Assembly: GCA_019416285.1 (NCBI GenBank)
Contig: DXXM01000001.1
Span: forward strand, 224,593 to 288,592
Origin: Bacteroidales bacterium
GTDB taxonomy: Bacteria; Bacteroidota; Bacteroidia; Bacteroidales; Muribaculaceae
Direction of reading: 5' to 3'
Length of the DNA stretch: 64,000 bases
Shown here piece after piece: positions 17,968-27,560 of this stretch. Position numbers and translations under genes: made by a program. The stretch's first letter is position 1; the number at the start of each line of letters is the position of its first letter. The notes under the pieces are model-generated. The model was given only the letters and a program-made list of their open reading frames with translations. It had not been told where the DNA came from and did no database searches.

Positions 17968-20280
17968 ATGAAAAAATCATTCATCACGTTCTTCGCATTG
18001 GCTATGGCATCTATCCCAGTGATGCTCTACGCTTCCCCGACAAAAGAGTCAAAATCAGTACGTGACATAATCACGAAAGTCAACAACCACTGGCAGTCAT
18101 CCAATCCTGCCGAGAGCCGTTCATTTTGGGACAATGCGGCCTATCATACCGGCAATATGGAAGCCTATTTTCTGATGGGGAATGAAGACTGGCTTGAATA
18201 CTCGCAGAAATGGGCGGAATATAATGACTGGAAAGGAGCCAAGGGCAATGACCGTTCAAAATGGAAATATAATTATGGCGAGACTGATGAGCACGTGCTT
18301 TTCGGTGACTGGCAGATATGTTTCCAGACCTATGCCGACCTTTACCGCATACTTCCCGACGACCGCCGCATAAAAAGAGCCAAAGAGGTTATGGAATATG
18401 AAATGTCGACTCCGCACAACGATTACTGGTGGTGGGCTGACGGCCTGTATATGGTGATGCCGGTTATGACAAAAATGCACAAACTGACGGGCAATACAAA
18501 ATATCTTGATAAACTATATGAATATGTGCTTGTCAGCGACAGCATCATGTATGATGCCGAAGAAGGTCTGTATTACCGCGACGGAAAGTATGTCTATCCC
18601 AAACATAAAAGTGCAAATGGTAAAAAGGATTTCTGGGCACGAGGCGACGGCTGGGTGTTGGCCGGACTTGCCAAGGTGTTGAAAGACCTTCCAGCCGACT
18701 ACAAACACCGTGATTTTTTCGAGAACAAGTTTACACGTATGGCAGACGCCGTAGTGAAACTCCAGCGTCCCGAAGGTTACTGGTCACGCTCTATGATGGA
18801 TGAAGAGCATGCTCCAGGTTATGAAACAAGCGGAACAGCCTTTTTTACTTATGGACTTCTGTGGGGTGTGAACAATGGCTATCTTAAGGATGCGAAATAT
18901 ATCGATGCGGCAAAAAAAGGATGGGATTACCTCTCACGCATCGCTCTTCAGAAAAACGGTTCAGTCGGTTATGTGCAGCCGATAGGCGAAAAGGCTATAC
19001 CGGGTCAGGTCGTAAACAAGGAATCGACATCCAATTTTGGCACCGGGGCATTTCTTCTTGCCGCCTGTGAATATGTGCGTTATCTTGAAAAGAGCAACAA
19101 CGATGACCGCGCCTACTGGGTAGATCTGGCTTACTCGATGGCTGCACCGGTACTTAGCAATATGGCGGAGGGAAATCTGCAAAAGAATATGCTCGTGGAA
19201 GTTAGCCCGAACTGGGACGGCCGTGATAAGAAAGTGACTTATATGGAAACATTCGGTCGACTCATGGCCGGCATAGCTCCTTGGCTCTCTCTCCCCGACG
19301 ATGATACCGAAGAGGGATTGAAGCGTAAGCAGCTTCGTGAATGGGCCTTGAAGAGTTATGCTAACGCAGTGAACCCGGACAGCCCTGATTATTTGCTATG
19401 GCGTGGCCACGGCCAGGCTCTGGTCGATGCCGCCTATGTTGCAGAATCCTTCCTGCGCGCTTATGATGCTTTATGGATGCCGCTCGATGAGGCTACTAAG
19501 CAGCGTTATGTAGAGGAATTCAGCCAGTTGCGTCGCGTTGACCCTCCCTACACCAATTGGCTCCTGTTTTCATCCACTATCGAAAGTTTTCTTGCCAAAG
19601 CCGGAGCTGAATGTGACGAATATCGCGTAAATTCGGCAATACGCAAGGTTGAGGAATGGTATGTGGGCGACGGATGGTATGCCGACGGTCCAAACTTTGC
19701 ATTTGACTATTACAGCAGCTATGTGTTCCACCCGATGTATCTTGAAACTCTCAGAACCATGAAAGAAAGCGGACGCTACACACGCATACATTACGGACAA
19801 TATTATGACCGCGCGCTGAAACGTACACGTAAATTCAGCATCGTGCTTGAACGTATGATTTCGCCTGAGGGAACATTCCCTGTATTCGGTCGTTCTATAC
19901 CTTACCGTATGGCGACGATGCAGCCTCTCGCTATGATGGCGTGGTATGAGGAGTTGCCGGAGGGACTGACAAATGGACAGGTGAGGGCCGCGCTTACCAC
20001 CGTTATGCACCGAATGTTTGACGGTAAGGAAAATTTTAACGAAAAGGGTTATCTTACTATCGGTTTTGCCGGACGCCAGCCCAATGTCGCCGATTGGTAC
20101 ACAAACAATGGTTCACTCTACATGACCTCACTCTCATTCCTCCCGCTTGGACTTCCCGCCACACATCCGTTCTGGACCGATGCTCCTTTGGCATGGACAT
20201 CTAAAAAGGCATGGGATGGTAGATCTTTCCCCAAAGACCATCACTGGGGTGATGACATAAGAACACGAGACCTTTTCTGA
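17968..20280 (+). CDS. Exported GH105-DUF2264 (GH154) fusion: two glucuronic-acid-removing modules
   Basis: The 770-residue protein has a signal peptide (about 1-22). Residues 30-375 are a GH105 six-hairpin module, the family of unsaturated uronyl hydrolases. D158 in 'WWWADGLYMVMPVM' matches the catalytic Asp of the family, and the module ends with 'NFGTGAFLLAACEYVRYL', the normal GH105 C-terminus. Residues 385-765 are a DUF2264 module ('NWDGRDKKVTYMETFGRLMAG', 'LLWRGHGQALVDAAYVAESFL'), a family I recall as GH154, described for an exo-beta-glucuronidase of the Bacteroides arabinogalactan system. A lyase leaving unsaturated GlcA and a hydrolytic route leaving GlcA would each be served by one half. 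Both modules are full length. It sits 10 bases upstream of the propeller enzyme that would create their substrate. Confidence 0.88.
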   Translation: MKKSFITFFALAMASIPVMLYASPTKESKSVRDIITKVNNHWQSSNPAESRSFWDNAAYHTGNMEAYFLMGNEDWLEYSQKWAEYNDWKGAKGNDRSKWKYNYGETDEHVLFGDWQICFQTYADLYRILPDDRRIKRAKEVMEYEMSTPHNDYWWWADGLYMVMPVMTKMHKLTGNTKYLDKLYEYVLVSDSIMYDAEEGLYYRDGKYVYPKHKSANGKKDFWARGDGWVLAGLAKVLKDLPADYKHRDFFENKFTRMADAVVKLQRPEGYWSRSMMDEEHAPGYETSGTAFFTYGLLWGVNNGYLKDAKYIDAAKKGWDYLSRIALQKNGSVGYVQPIGEKAIPGQVVNKESTSNFGTGAFLLAACEYVRYLEKSNNDDRAYWVDLAYSMAAPVLSNMAEGNLQKNMLVEVSPNWDGRDKKVTYMETFGRLMAGIAPWLSLPDDDTEEGLKRKQLREWALKSYANAVNPDSPDYLLWRGHGQALVDAAYVAESFLRAYDALWMPLDEATKQRYVEEFSQLRRVDPPYTNWLLFSSTIESFLAKAGAECDEYRVNSAIRKVEEWYVGDGWYADGPNFAFDYYSSYVFHPMYLETLRTMKESGRYTRIHYGQYYDRALKRTRKFSIVLERMISPEGTFPVFGRSIPYRMATMQPLAMMAWYEELPEGLTNGQVRAALTTVMHRMFDGKENFNEKGYLTIGFAGRQPNVADWYTNNGSLYMTSLSFLPLGLPATHPFWTDAPLAWTSKKAWDGRSFPKDHHWGDDIRTRDLF

Positions 20281-20290
20281 TTATTTTGCG

Positions 20291-22675
20291 ATGAGACAAA
20301 TCTATTCTCTCATATTATTCCTGACTGTTTCCCTGTGCCTCAGCTTCGAGGTCCAGGGGGCAGTAACAGGTGGCCGTTTGTCAAGAGTGGCCGATGGATA
20401 CAGTGCCACATCAGTGAACACTGCCGTGTTTCGTGCCAACTCCATCACATCACATGGTGATACCCAGTATTGCTGTTTCTACAATCCGGAAGGCTACGTC
20501 ACTGTGGCGCGTCGGAAACGCGGCACAGACTCATGGGAAGTCCGACAGACACAATATAAAGGAAATGTGTCCGATGCCCACAATGTAATCTCAATGGCAG
20601 CGGATGGCGATGGATACCTTCACCTGTCGTTTGACCACCACGGTCATCCCCTCAGGTATTGCCGGAGCATTGCACCTGACACTCTTGCGTTTGACAATCT
20701 TGAACCTATGATTGGAGTCGGGGAAGAAGATGTCACATATCCGGAATTTCACAATCTTGCCGACGGCAACCTCATTTTTGTATACCGTTCCGGTGCATCC
20801 GGCAAGGGAAATATGGTGATGAATCGTTATGACATTACCACCCGGAAATGGGAACGCATACATGATGTACTCATCGACGGAGAAGGTAAACGTAATGCCT
20901 ACTGGCAGCTCTCCACTGATTCCAAAGGAACTATTCATCTCTCATGGGTTTGGCGCGAGACATGGCTGGTGGAAACCAATCATGATTTATGCTATGCCCG
21001 TTCAGATGACGGAGGAAAGACATGGAAGCGGAGTGACGGCTCTGTTTACTCACTTCCGATTACGATAGATAATGCGGAAATAGCCTGGCATATCCCACAG
21101 AACTCCGAATTAATCAATCAGACATCAATGACAGCCGAAGACAACGGAAACCCTTTCATTGCGACTTACTGGCGCGAAGCAGGCGATTCTGTACCCCAAT
21201 ATCGGCTTGTCAGTCATGACGGCAAAGGATGGAAGATGGAAATTGTCGGACATCGGCATAGTCCGTTTTCTCTGTCCGGTGGAGGTACAAAAATGATTCC
21301 AATATCACGTCCGCAGGTAGTGAGCGACGGGAATATAATCTACTATGTATTCCGCGATGCGGAGAGAGGAAGCAAAGTGTCAGTGGCAACGCGACCGACT
21401 GATGGGAAGTTGTGGACTGTTACGGATATTACTGATTTTAGCGTTGATGCCTGGGAGCCCACATTTGATAAAAATTACTGGTGCGATACTAAACGATTGA
21501 TTCTTTTTGTGCAAAAAAACTCTCAGGGAGATGGTGAGAAAGTAGTGGCATCAGAGCCTACGCCTGTATATGCACTTGAAGTGATAACTCCCCTTGCAGA
21601 TGTCAGAATTAAAAATAAATATCCGTTCCCGCGAAATGGCGAGATGGTGGAAATTCCGGATGTGTATGGCACAGATGTCTGTCTGACAGATGATTCGGGG
21701 ATGGAGATTCCTATACAACGTACTTATGACGGAAAAATCATTTTTCAGGTCGATATGGAGGCTGGAGCTGAACGCATTTTCAGACTCTGTAAAGGGAAAG
21801 CAACCGAATATCCACCCATAGTTTACGGGCGGCTTTTCCCGGAGCGTGCCGACGACATGACATGGGAAAATGACAGGTGTGCATACCGCGCCTATGGGCC
21901 CGCACTTCAACGTAGCGGTGAACGGGCCTTCGGTTATGATATATGGACTAAATCCGTGACCCATCCGGTCATTGAACAACGCTATGCCGACCACATGAAA
22001 GGTAAATCTTTTCACGTTGACCACGGCGAAGGAATGGACGTATATTCAGTTGGACCGACACTTGGCGCGGGAACTGCCGCAATTATCGGTCATGACGGAC
22101 AGCCAAAATACTCGTGGTGTTTTGAACGATACAGGATACTCGACCGTGGCCCGCTGCGTTTTACAGTTCAGCTCGATTATCCCGATCAGCAGCGTATCAT
22201 AAGCCTTGATGCAGGGTCATATTTCAACAGAACAATCGTGAATTTCAGAAATACAGATGTTTCCGATACAGTCGCGGCGGGAATTGTTCTCCACCATCCT
22301 CTTTCCGTCGAATCCATCGCTGAGCCATCCTCCTTGCCCGCTTTTTTTGCCACCGGTGCAGGCATAACAATGGCAGGATACGCAGATCCAACCGATAATC
22401 CCGCCGGTGATAATGGAGAAATATTTGTCGGTGTCTTAGTCCCCGATGCTGATGCGACTACCGAAATCCTTCCGTTCCCGAAACCAATCGGACAGGCAAG
22501 CGGACATATACTTGTTAAATCGTCCTCTCATTCCGCTCACCCATATACTTACTATTGGGGTGCAGGCTGGAGTAAAGCCGGCATTAACGGACTCGATGAC
22601 TGGACGCGGATTATTGCTAAATTTGCAAAAACCGTATCATCACCCCTTGAAATAACAATAATGAATAAAAACTAA
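20291..22675 (+). CDS. Exported seven-bladed-propeller (PL24/25/27, GH145-like) protein fused to DUF4861
   Basis: The 794-residue protein has a signal peptide (about 1-23). Residues 25-435 resemble the BNR-type propeller group that contains ulvan lyases (PL24/25), rhamnose-glucuronate lyase (PL27) and alpha-L-rhamnosidase GH145. Typical blocks are 'ITSHGDTQYCCFYNPEGYV', 'SDAHNVIS' and 'GYLHLSFDHHGHPLRY', with candidate active-site histidines H55, H97 and H116/H117. H55 is near the place where GH145 has its essential histidine; this match is by position only. Residues 445-790 are DUF4861 ('FHVDHGEGMDVYSVGPTLGAGT'), a module of unsettled function often linked to PULs. The likely role is removing rhamnose from rhamnosyl-glucuronate caps of arabinogalactan, by elimination or hydrolysis. 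It precedes the triple-GH43 gene by 3 bases. Confidence 0.78.
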   Translation: MRQIYSLILFLTVSLCLSFEVQGAVTGGRLSRVADGYSATSVNTAVFRANSITSHGDTQYCCFYNPEGYVTVARRKRGTDSWEVRQTQYKGNVSDAHNVISMAADGDGYLHLSFDHHGHPLRYCRSIAPDTLAFDNLEPMIGVGEEDVTYPEFHNLADGNLIFVYRSGASGKGNMVMNRYDITTRKWERIHDVLIDGEGKRNAYWQLSTDSKGTIHLSWVWRETWLVETNHDLCYARSDDGGKTWKRSDGSVYSLPITIDNAEIAWHIPQNSELINQTSMTAEDNGNPFIATYWREAGDSVPQYRLVSHDGKGWKMEIVGHRHSPFSLSGGGTKMIPISRPQVVSDGNIIYYVFRDAERGSKVSVATRPTDGKLWTVTDITDFSVDAWEPTFDKNYWCDTKRLILFVQKNSQGDGEKVVASEPTPVYALEVITPLADVRIKNKYPFPRNGEMVEIPDVYGTDVCLTDDSGMEIPIQRTYDGKIIFQVDMEAGAERIFRLCKGKATEYPPIVYGRLFPERADDMTWENDRCAYRAYGPALQRSGERAFGYDIWTKSVTHPVIEQRYADHMKGKSFHVDHGEGMDVYSVGPTLGAGTAAIIGHDGQPKYSWCFERYRILDRGPLRFTVQLDYPDQQRIISLDAGSYFNRTIVNFRNTDVSDTVAAGIVLHHPLSVESIAEPSSLPAFFATGAGITMAGYADPTDNPAGDNGEIFVGVLVPDADATTEILPFPKPIGQASGHILVKSSSHSAHPYTYYWGAGWSKAGINGLDDWTRIIAKFAKTVSSPLEITIMNKN

Positions 22676-22678
22676 AAC

Positions 22679-25522
22679 ATGAAAATATCAGACATATCAA
22701 ATATAATACTGCCATTAGGCATAGGCCTTCTCGCATCCTGCTCCTTTATGACGGCTCATGCGCAGACAGACGACACTGGCGGAGGCTATATATTTACCTA
22801 TTTTGAAGGAACAGGACCGGGGTACCTTCAGGAGCATCTGCGTTTTGCGGTGAGCGATGATGGTTTCAAATGGAAAGCTCTCAATCATAACAGTCCGATC
22901 ATAAATTCCGATACAATATCAATTACAGGCGGAATCCGAGACCCGCATATACTCCGCGGTGATGACGGTAAGACATTTTATATCGTAGCTACGGATATGA
23001 ACACAATCCGTGACGGCTGGGGAGCAAATCCGGGTATTGTGATGATGAAATCGGACGATCTTATCAACTGGTCACATGCTGTTGTGAATCTGCCTAAAGA
23101 TTACGCCCGTAAATTCTCCGATGCTTACTGGGTCTGGGCCCCTCAGACCATTTTCAACCCGGAGTGCGGAAAGTATATGGTATATTTCACCGTGCGTCCC
23201 ACCGACCGGACCAAAGGTTTTACCACCTACTATGCCTATGCGAACAAAGAATTCACAGGCTTTGAGAGCGAACCGAAAGTGCTGTTTCGGACAAAAAACG
23301 GAGCTATTGACAATGATATTATCCAGGGCCCGGATGGGAAATGGTACATGTTTTATAAAGGTAACGAGGGAATCGGTAAAGACAACGGTATACAATATGC
23401 CGTCTCCAAGCATCCGACAGGACCGTGGAAAGAGATTCCTGGATTTGTGGATGCCTATGCCGGAAAAACACCGGTCGAAGGTTCCGGCATCTATCGTCTC
23501 AGCGATACCGGGGAATATGTCCTGATGTATGACCTCTACACATCCGGACGTTATGAATATCAGACATCAAAGGATTTGAAAACGTTTACTAAAGAACCGG
23601 AATCCTTTACCAAAGACTTTTTCCCCCGCCACGGAACGGTAATGCCTATTTCTGCCTCTGAACTTGACCGGCTGAAAAAGAAATGGGGCGACAATGCGAG
23701 CTATAATTTTCGATATGAAGGAAATCCGCTCATACGATACAAGCATACCGCCGACCCTGCAACGATGGTTGTCGGAGATACGTTATGGCTCTTTACCGGC
23801 TATGACGAACCGGGCAACAAAGAGGGATATCACATGCCCAACTGGTGTGTATTCTCTACCACCGATATGATTGACTGGACAGAACATCCGATTCCGGTTT
23901 ATGCCGATGATTTCAAGTGGAATGATGCTCACGTGTCGTTTGCGGGTCACCCGGTAAAAGGACCGGATATCAAGTATTATTTCTACTCCTCGACAAACTG
24001 GTGCGGCATAGGTGTGGCGCAGGCAGATTTTCCGGAAGGACCTTATAAGGATATTCTCGGTAAGCCGTTACTTACGAGCAAGGATTGCAAAGGGACCACA
24101 CATAGTTGGGCTTGCATTGACCCCGTTGTGTTTATTGATGACGATGGCCAGCCCTATATATTCTGGGGAAACAAGAAGTGTTTCTATGCACGCCTCAATA
24201 AAAACATGAAGGAGATCGACGGTGAAATCCATCCTCTTAATCTGAAAGATTTTACCGAAGCTCCGTATGTTCACAAGGCAAACGATAAATATTATCTCAC
24301 CTATGCCGCACAGTGGCCTGAGAAAATCGCCTATGCCATGGCCGACAGCATAACTGGACCATGGGAATATATGGGCATCATCTCAGAAATTGCCGGCAAC
24401 AGCAATACCACTCATCCGGCAATCGTGAATTTCAAAGGACGCGACTGGTTCTTCTCCCACATCGGCGGCCTCGGAGGTGGAAGCGGTTCGCGCTCGGTGA
24501 TAATAGAACCGTTATATTATAATTCTGACGGAACAATCAGACCTATTCCGGCTTCGGCAGCAGGTGCATCCGTCGAATATTCCGCTCTTGACAATAACCA
24601 CAATCCGGTTCTTCCGGAATACCATGCCGATCCAGAGATTCTCTATTCAGAAAAAAACGGCAAATACTATATATACTCCACTACTGATGGCACTCCCGGC
24701 TGGGGCGGCCATTATTTCAAGGTATTCTCCTCAGGTAATCTGACTGACTGGACCGACGAGGGAATTGTGCTCGATCTGAAAGGACCGCAGGTCGGATGGT
24801 CAACCGGTAATGCCTGGGCCCCCGCGATAATCGAGCGGAAATATGATGACGGCACATATAAATATTTCCTATATTACAGCGGTCACTCGAAGGAATTGAA
24901 CCGCAAGGTGATAGGTGTTGCAATAGCCGACAATCCCACCGGACCGTTCTATGACTATGGCACGCCGATTGTGACGGATAGCCCCGTAGGTCATGGACAG
25001 CAGATAGACGTCGACGTTTTCCACGACCCTGTCTCCGGCAAATATTATCTCTACTGGGGTAATGGCTATATGGCTGGGGCCGAGCTTGGTGACGATATGA
25101 CATCAATCAGAGAAAATACGCTCACGGTCATGACTCCCGAAGGTGGGACTCTTCAGGACTATGCTTATCGGGAGGCTCCATACGTTTTTTACAGAAATGG
25201 CCGCTATTATTTCCTGTGGTCGGTGGATGACACCGGTTCTCCGAACTATCACATAGCCTACGGCACGGCCGACTCCCCATTAGGCCCGGTTAAAGTTGCT
25301 GAAAATCCTGTTATCCTCAGTCAGAATCCGAAGAAAGAAATTTATGGTACAGGACACTGCTCGGTGATAAACATCCCCGGCACTGATGAATGGCGCATAA
25401 TCTATCACCGCATCAACAAACACTTCCTGAAAGACAAACCGGGCATCCACCGTCAGGTCTGCATCGACCGCATGAGTTTCCGTCCCGACGGAACAATCAA
25501 AACCACATTTCCCACAAGATAA
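22679..25522 (+). CDS. Exported protein with three complete GH43 modules
   Basis: The 947-residue protein contains three successive five-bladed GH43 propellers, each with its own catalytic triad. Module 1 (about 33-330) has base D88 ('IRDPHIL'), modulator D211/D213 and acid E267 ('VEGSGIY'). Module 2 (about 342-628) has D359 ('TADPATM'), D481 ('IDPVVF') and E527 ('TEAPYV'). Module 3 (about 640-947) has D651 ('HADPEIL'), D777/D779 and E832 ('REAPYV'). The modules are only distantly alike. The N-terminus has 'LLASC', so C21 may be lipidated, although a normal cleavage after 'AHA' is also possible. GH43 enzymes here are most likely alpha-L-arabinofuranosidases or galactan-active enzymes; exact specificities cannot be read from sequence. 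Seventeen bases separate it from GH127. Confidence 0.9.
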   Translation: MKISDISNIILPLGIGLLASCSFMTAHAQTDDTGGGYIFTYFEGTGPGYLQEHLRFAVSDDGFKWKALNHNSPIINSDTISITGGIRDPHILRGDDGKTFYIVATDMNTIRDGWGANPGIVMMKSDDLINWSHAVVNLPKDYARKFSDAYWVWAPQTIFNPECGKYMVYFTVRPTDRTKGFTTYYAYANKEFTGFESEPKVLFRTKNGAIDNDIIQGPDGKWYMFYKGNEGIGKDNGIQYAVSKHPTGPWKEIPGFVDAYAGKTPVEGSGIYRLSDTGEYVLMYDLYTSGRYEYQTSKDLKTFTKEPESFTKDFFPRHGTVMPISASELDRLKKKWGDNASYNFRYEGNPLIRYKHTADPATMVVGDTLWLFTGYDEPGNKEGYHMPNWCVFSTTDMIDWTEHPIPVYADDFKWNDAHVSFAGHPVKGPDIKYYFYSSTNWCGIGVAQADFPEGPYKDILGKPLLTSKDCKGTTHSWACIDPVVFIDDDGQPYIFWGNKKCFYARLNKNMKEIDGEIHPLNLKDFTEAPYVHKANDKYYLTYAAQWPEKIAYAMADSITGPWEYMGIISEIAGNSNTTHPAIVNFKGRDWFFSHIGGLGGGSGSRSVIIEPLYYNSDGTIRPIPASAAGASVEYSALDNNHNPVLPEYHADPEILYSEKNGKYYIYSTTDGTPGWGGHYFKVFSSGNLTDWTDEGIVLDLKGPQVGWSTGNAWAPAIIERKYDDGTYKYFLYYSGHSKELNRKVIGVAIADNPTGPFYDYGTPIVTDSPVGHGQQIDVDVFHDPVSGKYYLYWGNGYMAGAELGDDMTSIRENTLTVMTPEGGTLQDYAYREAPYVFYRNGRYYFLWSVDDTGSPNYHIAYGTADSPLGPVKVAENPVILSQNPKKEIYGTGHCSVINIPGTDEWRIIYHRINKHFLKDKPGIHRQVCIDRMSFRPDGTIKTTFPTR

Positions 25523-25539
25523 AGAATAAAATATCAGCA

Positions 25540-27516
25540 ATGAAAAAAGTTTTAACAACCGTCGCTTTATGCGCCGGTATCTGCGTCGGTACTTATATTA
25601 ATGCCGACGCAGGAACCGCCGGTTATCCTTTCGAACCGGTACCGTTTACCTCGGTAAAAATTACCGACAGCTTTTGGGGAGAACGCCTTAGGGTCAGCCG
25701 TGATACGACGATTCCTCTTGCTTTCCGCAAATGTGAGGAATCGGGAAGATATGAAAATTTCGTAAAGGCCGCTAACCCATCTGAGAATTATAAGGTTGGA
25801 GGGTTTCCGTTTGATGATACGGATGTGTACAAAACCATCGAGGGCGCAAGCTATCTGTTGCAGACCTATCCCGATAAAAAGCTCGAATCATATATTGACA
25901 GTGTCTTGGTATTAGTAGCTGCGGCTCAGGAGCCTGACGGTTATCTTAACACGTCATATACAATGAATCCGGCACATCCACATCCCTGGATGAGCCCTAC
26001 AAAATGGGAAAAAGTCGAAAATCTCAGCCATGAGTTCTATAACTTAGGGCATTTGGCGGAAGCGGCTGTGGCTCACTGCCAGGCTACCGGGAAACGCAAT
26101 TTCCTTGACATCGCCATCCGTTATGCCGATTGTGTGTGCGATGCCATCGGTTCCGACGAAGGGCAGCTCGATAAGGTGCCCGGACATCAGATAGCTGAAA
26201 TGGGCCTTGCAAAACTTTATCTTGCCACAGGAAATAAGAAATACCTTGATCAGGCCAAATATTTCCTTGACCGAAGGGGACACACTTCACGCCGGGATAA
26301 GTACAGTCAGGCTCATCTTCCTGTCGTAGAACAGGATGAGGCCGTCGGTCACGCTGTAAGGGCCGTATATATGTATTCGGGAATGGCGGATGTCGCTGCT
26401 CTGACTGGCGATTCAGCATATATAAAGGCTATCGACAGGATATGGGATAATATCGTGGGCAAGAAACTCTATATCACCGGCGGTATCGGTGCCAGACATG
26501 ATGGTGAATCGTTTGGTGACAACTATGAACTGCCCAATGCGGATGCTTATTGTGAGACTTGCGCGGCTATCGGAAACGTATATCTCAACCACCGTCTTTT
26601 TCTGTTGCACGGTGATTCAAAATACTACGATGCACTGGAACGTACTCTTTACAATGGCCTGATTTCCGGAGTGTCGCTTGAGGGCAATGCGTTCTTCTAT
26701 CCGAATCCCCTCGCAAGCAATGGTGCCTACTCCCGCAAAGCCTGGTTTGACTGTTCGTGCTGTCCTTCGAATATATGTCGTTTCATTCCTTCTCTTCCGG
26801 GTTACATATATGCGGTAAAGGACAAGGATATATATGTAAATCTGTATATGGCAAATAATGCCGATATAAATGTCGGGGACAAAACGGTGAAAATCTCACA
26901 GACCGGTGATTATGTGTGGGACGGGAAATCGGAAATTGAAATCAGCGACAATAAGGCTGGTGTGTTCACATTAAAACTGCGTATACCGGGATGGGCAACT
27001 GACCGGCCGGTTCCGAGTGACTTATACACTTATGCTGACAATAAGCATGGCAATGTTATCGTGAGTGTAAATGGCGAGAATATTCCTGTCCGGAATCTGA
27101 CAAAGGGCTATCTTCCCATAACACGTAAATGGAAAAAGGGAGACAGAGTTGAAATAAAATTCGACAATTCCGCACGCATTATTCATTCAAGTGACAAAAT
27201 AAAAACAAATATCGGTAAGATTGCTATTGAACGCGGACCGATAGTATATTGTGCAGAATGGCCTGACAATGATTTCAACATCACCAGCATGATTCTATAC
27301 CCGAATCCCGCTCTCTCTGAAAAAAGAGAGAGTAAATTACATGGAATCGTGCAACTGAACATGGATGCGCAGACTGTCGACCGGAATGATGCCGGGGAGC
27401 TTGTCGTGAAAAAAGTGAATCTGTCGCTTATCCCTTATTATGCATGGGCTCATCGAGGTGAAGGCTGTATGAAAGTATGGCTCCCGACAACTCCCCAGTC
27501 GCTGAACAACGAGTGA
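25540..27516 (+). CDS. Exported GH127 (DUF1680) beta-L-arabinofuranosidase
   Basis: The 658-residue protein has a signal peptide (about 1-22) and the GH127 alpha/alpha barrel. The zinc-cysteine active site is intact: E339 and C341 in 'YCETCA', and C407/C408 in 'CSCCPSN', the second pair including the cysteine nucleophile described for the bifidobacterial enzyme. Other family blocks are 'GLISGVSLEGNAFFYPNPL' and 'GHAVRAVYMYSGMADVA'. Expected activity is removal of beta-linked L-arabinofuranose. The frame is open from 25390, inside the previous gene, but the ATG at 25540 gives a proper signal peptide and is chosen. A GH127 enzyme is also part of the known Bacteroides arabinogalactan-protein locus. 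Confidence 0.93.
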   Translation: MKKVLTTVALCAGICVGTYINADAGTAGYPFEPVPFTSVKITDSFWGERLRVSRDTTIPLAFRKCEESGRYENFVKAANPSENYKVGGFPFDDTDVYKTIEGASYLLQTYPDKKLESYIDSVLVLVAAAQEPDGYLNTSYTMNPAHPHPWMSPTKWEKVENLSHEFYNLGHLAEAAVAHCQATGKRNFLDIAIRYADCVCDAIGSDEGQLDKVPGHQIAEMGLAKLYLATGNKKYLDQAKYFLDRRGHTSRRDKYSQAHLPVVEQDEAVGHAVRAVYMYSGMADVAALTGDSAYIKAIDRIWDNIVGKKLYITGGIGARHDGESFGDNYELPNADAYCETCAAIGNVYLNHRLFLLHGDSKYYDALERTLYNGLISGVSLEGNAFFYPNPLASNGAYSRKAWFDCSCCPSNICRFIPSLPGYIYAVKDKDIYVNLYMANNADINVGDKTVKISQTGDYVWDGKSEIEISDNKAGVFTLKLRIPGWATDRPVPSDLYTYADNKHGNVIVSVNGENIPVRNLTKGYLPITRKWKKGDRVEIKFDNSARIIHSSDKIKTNIGKIAIERGPIVYCAEWPDNDFNITSMILYPNPALSEKRESKLHGIVQLNMDAQTVDRNDAGELVVKKVNLSLIPYYAWAHRGEGCMKVWLPTTPQSLNNE

Positions 27517-27560
27517 TTCTAAATAATTTTTTTATACTTCACGTCTTTTAAAGTCTTGCA

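Noticed and set aside
25390..25539. Earlier start of the GH127 frame inside the triple-GH43 gene
   Set aside because: The extra 50 residues are basic and read in a different frame of the upstream enzyme; the ATG at 25540 begins the signal peptide.
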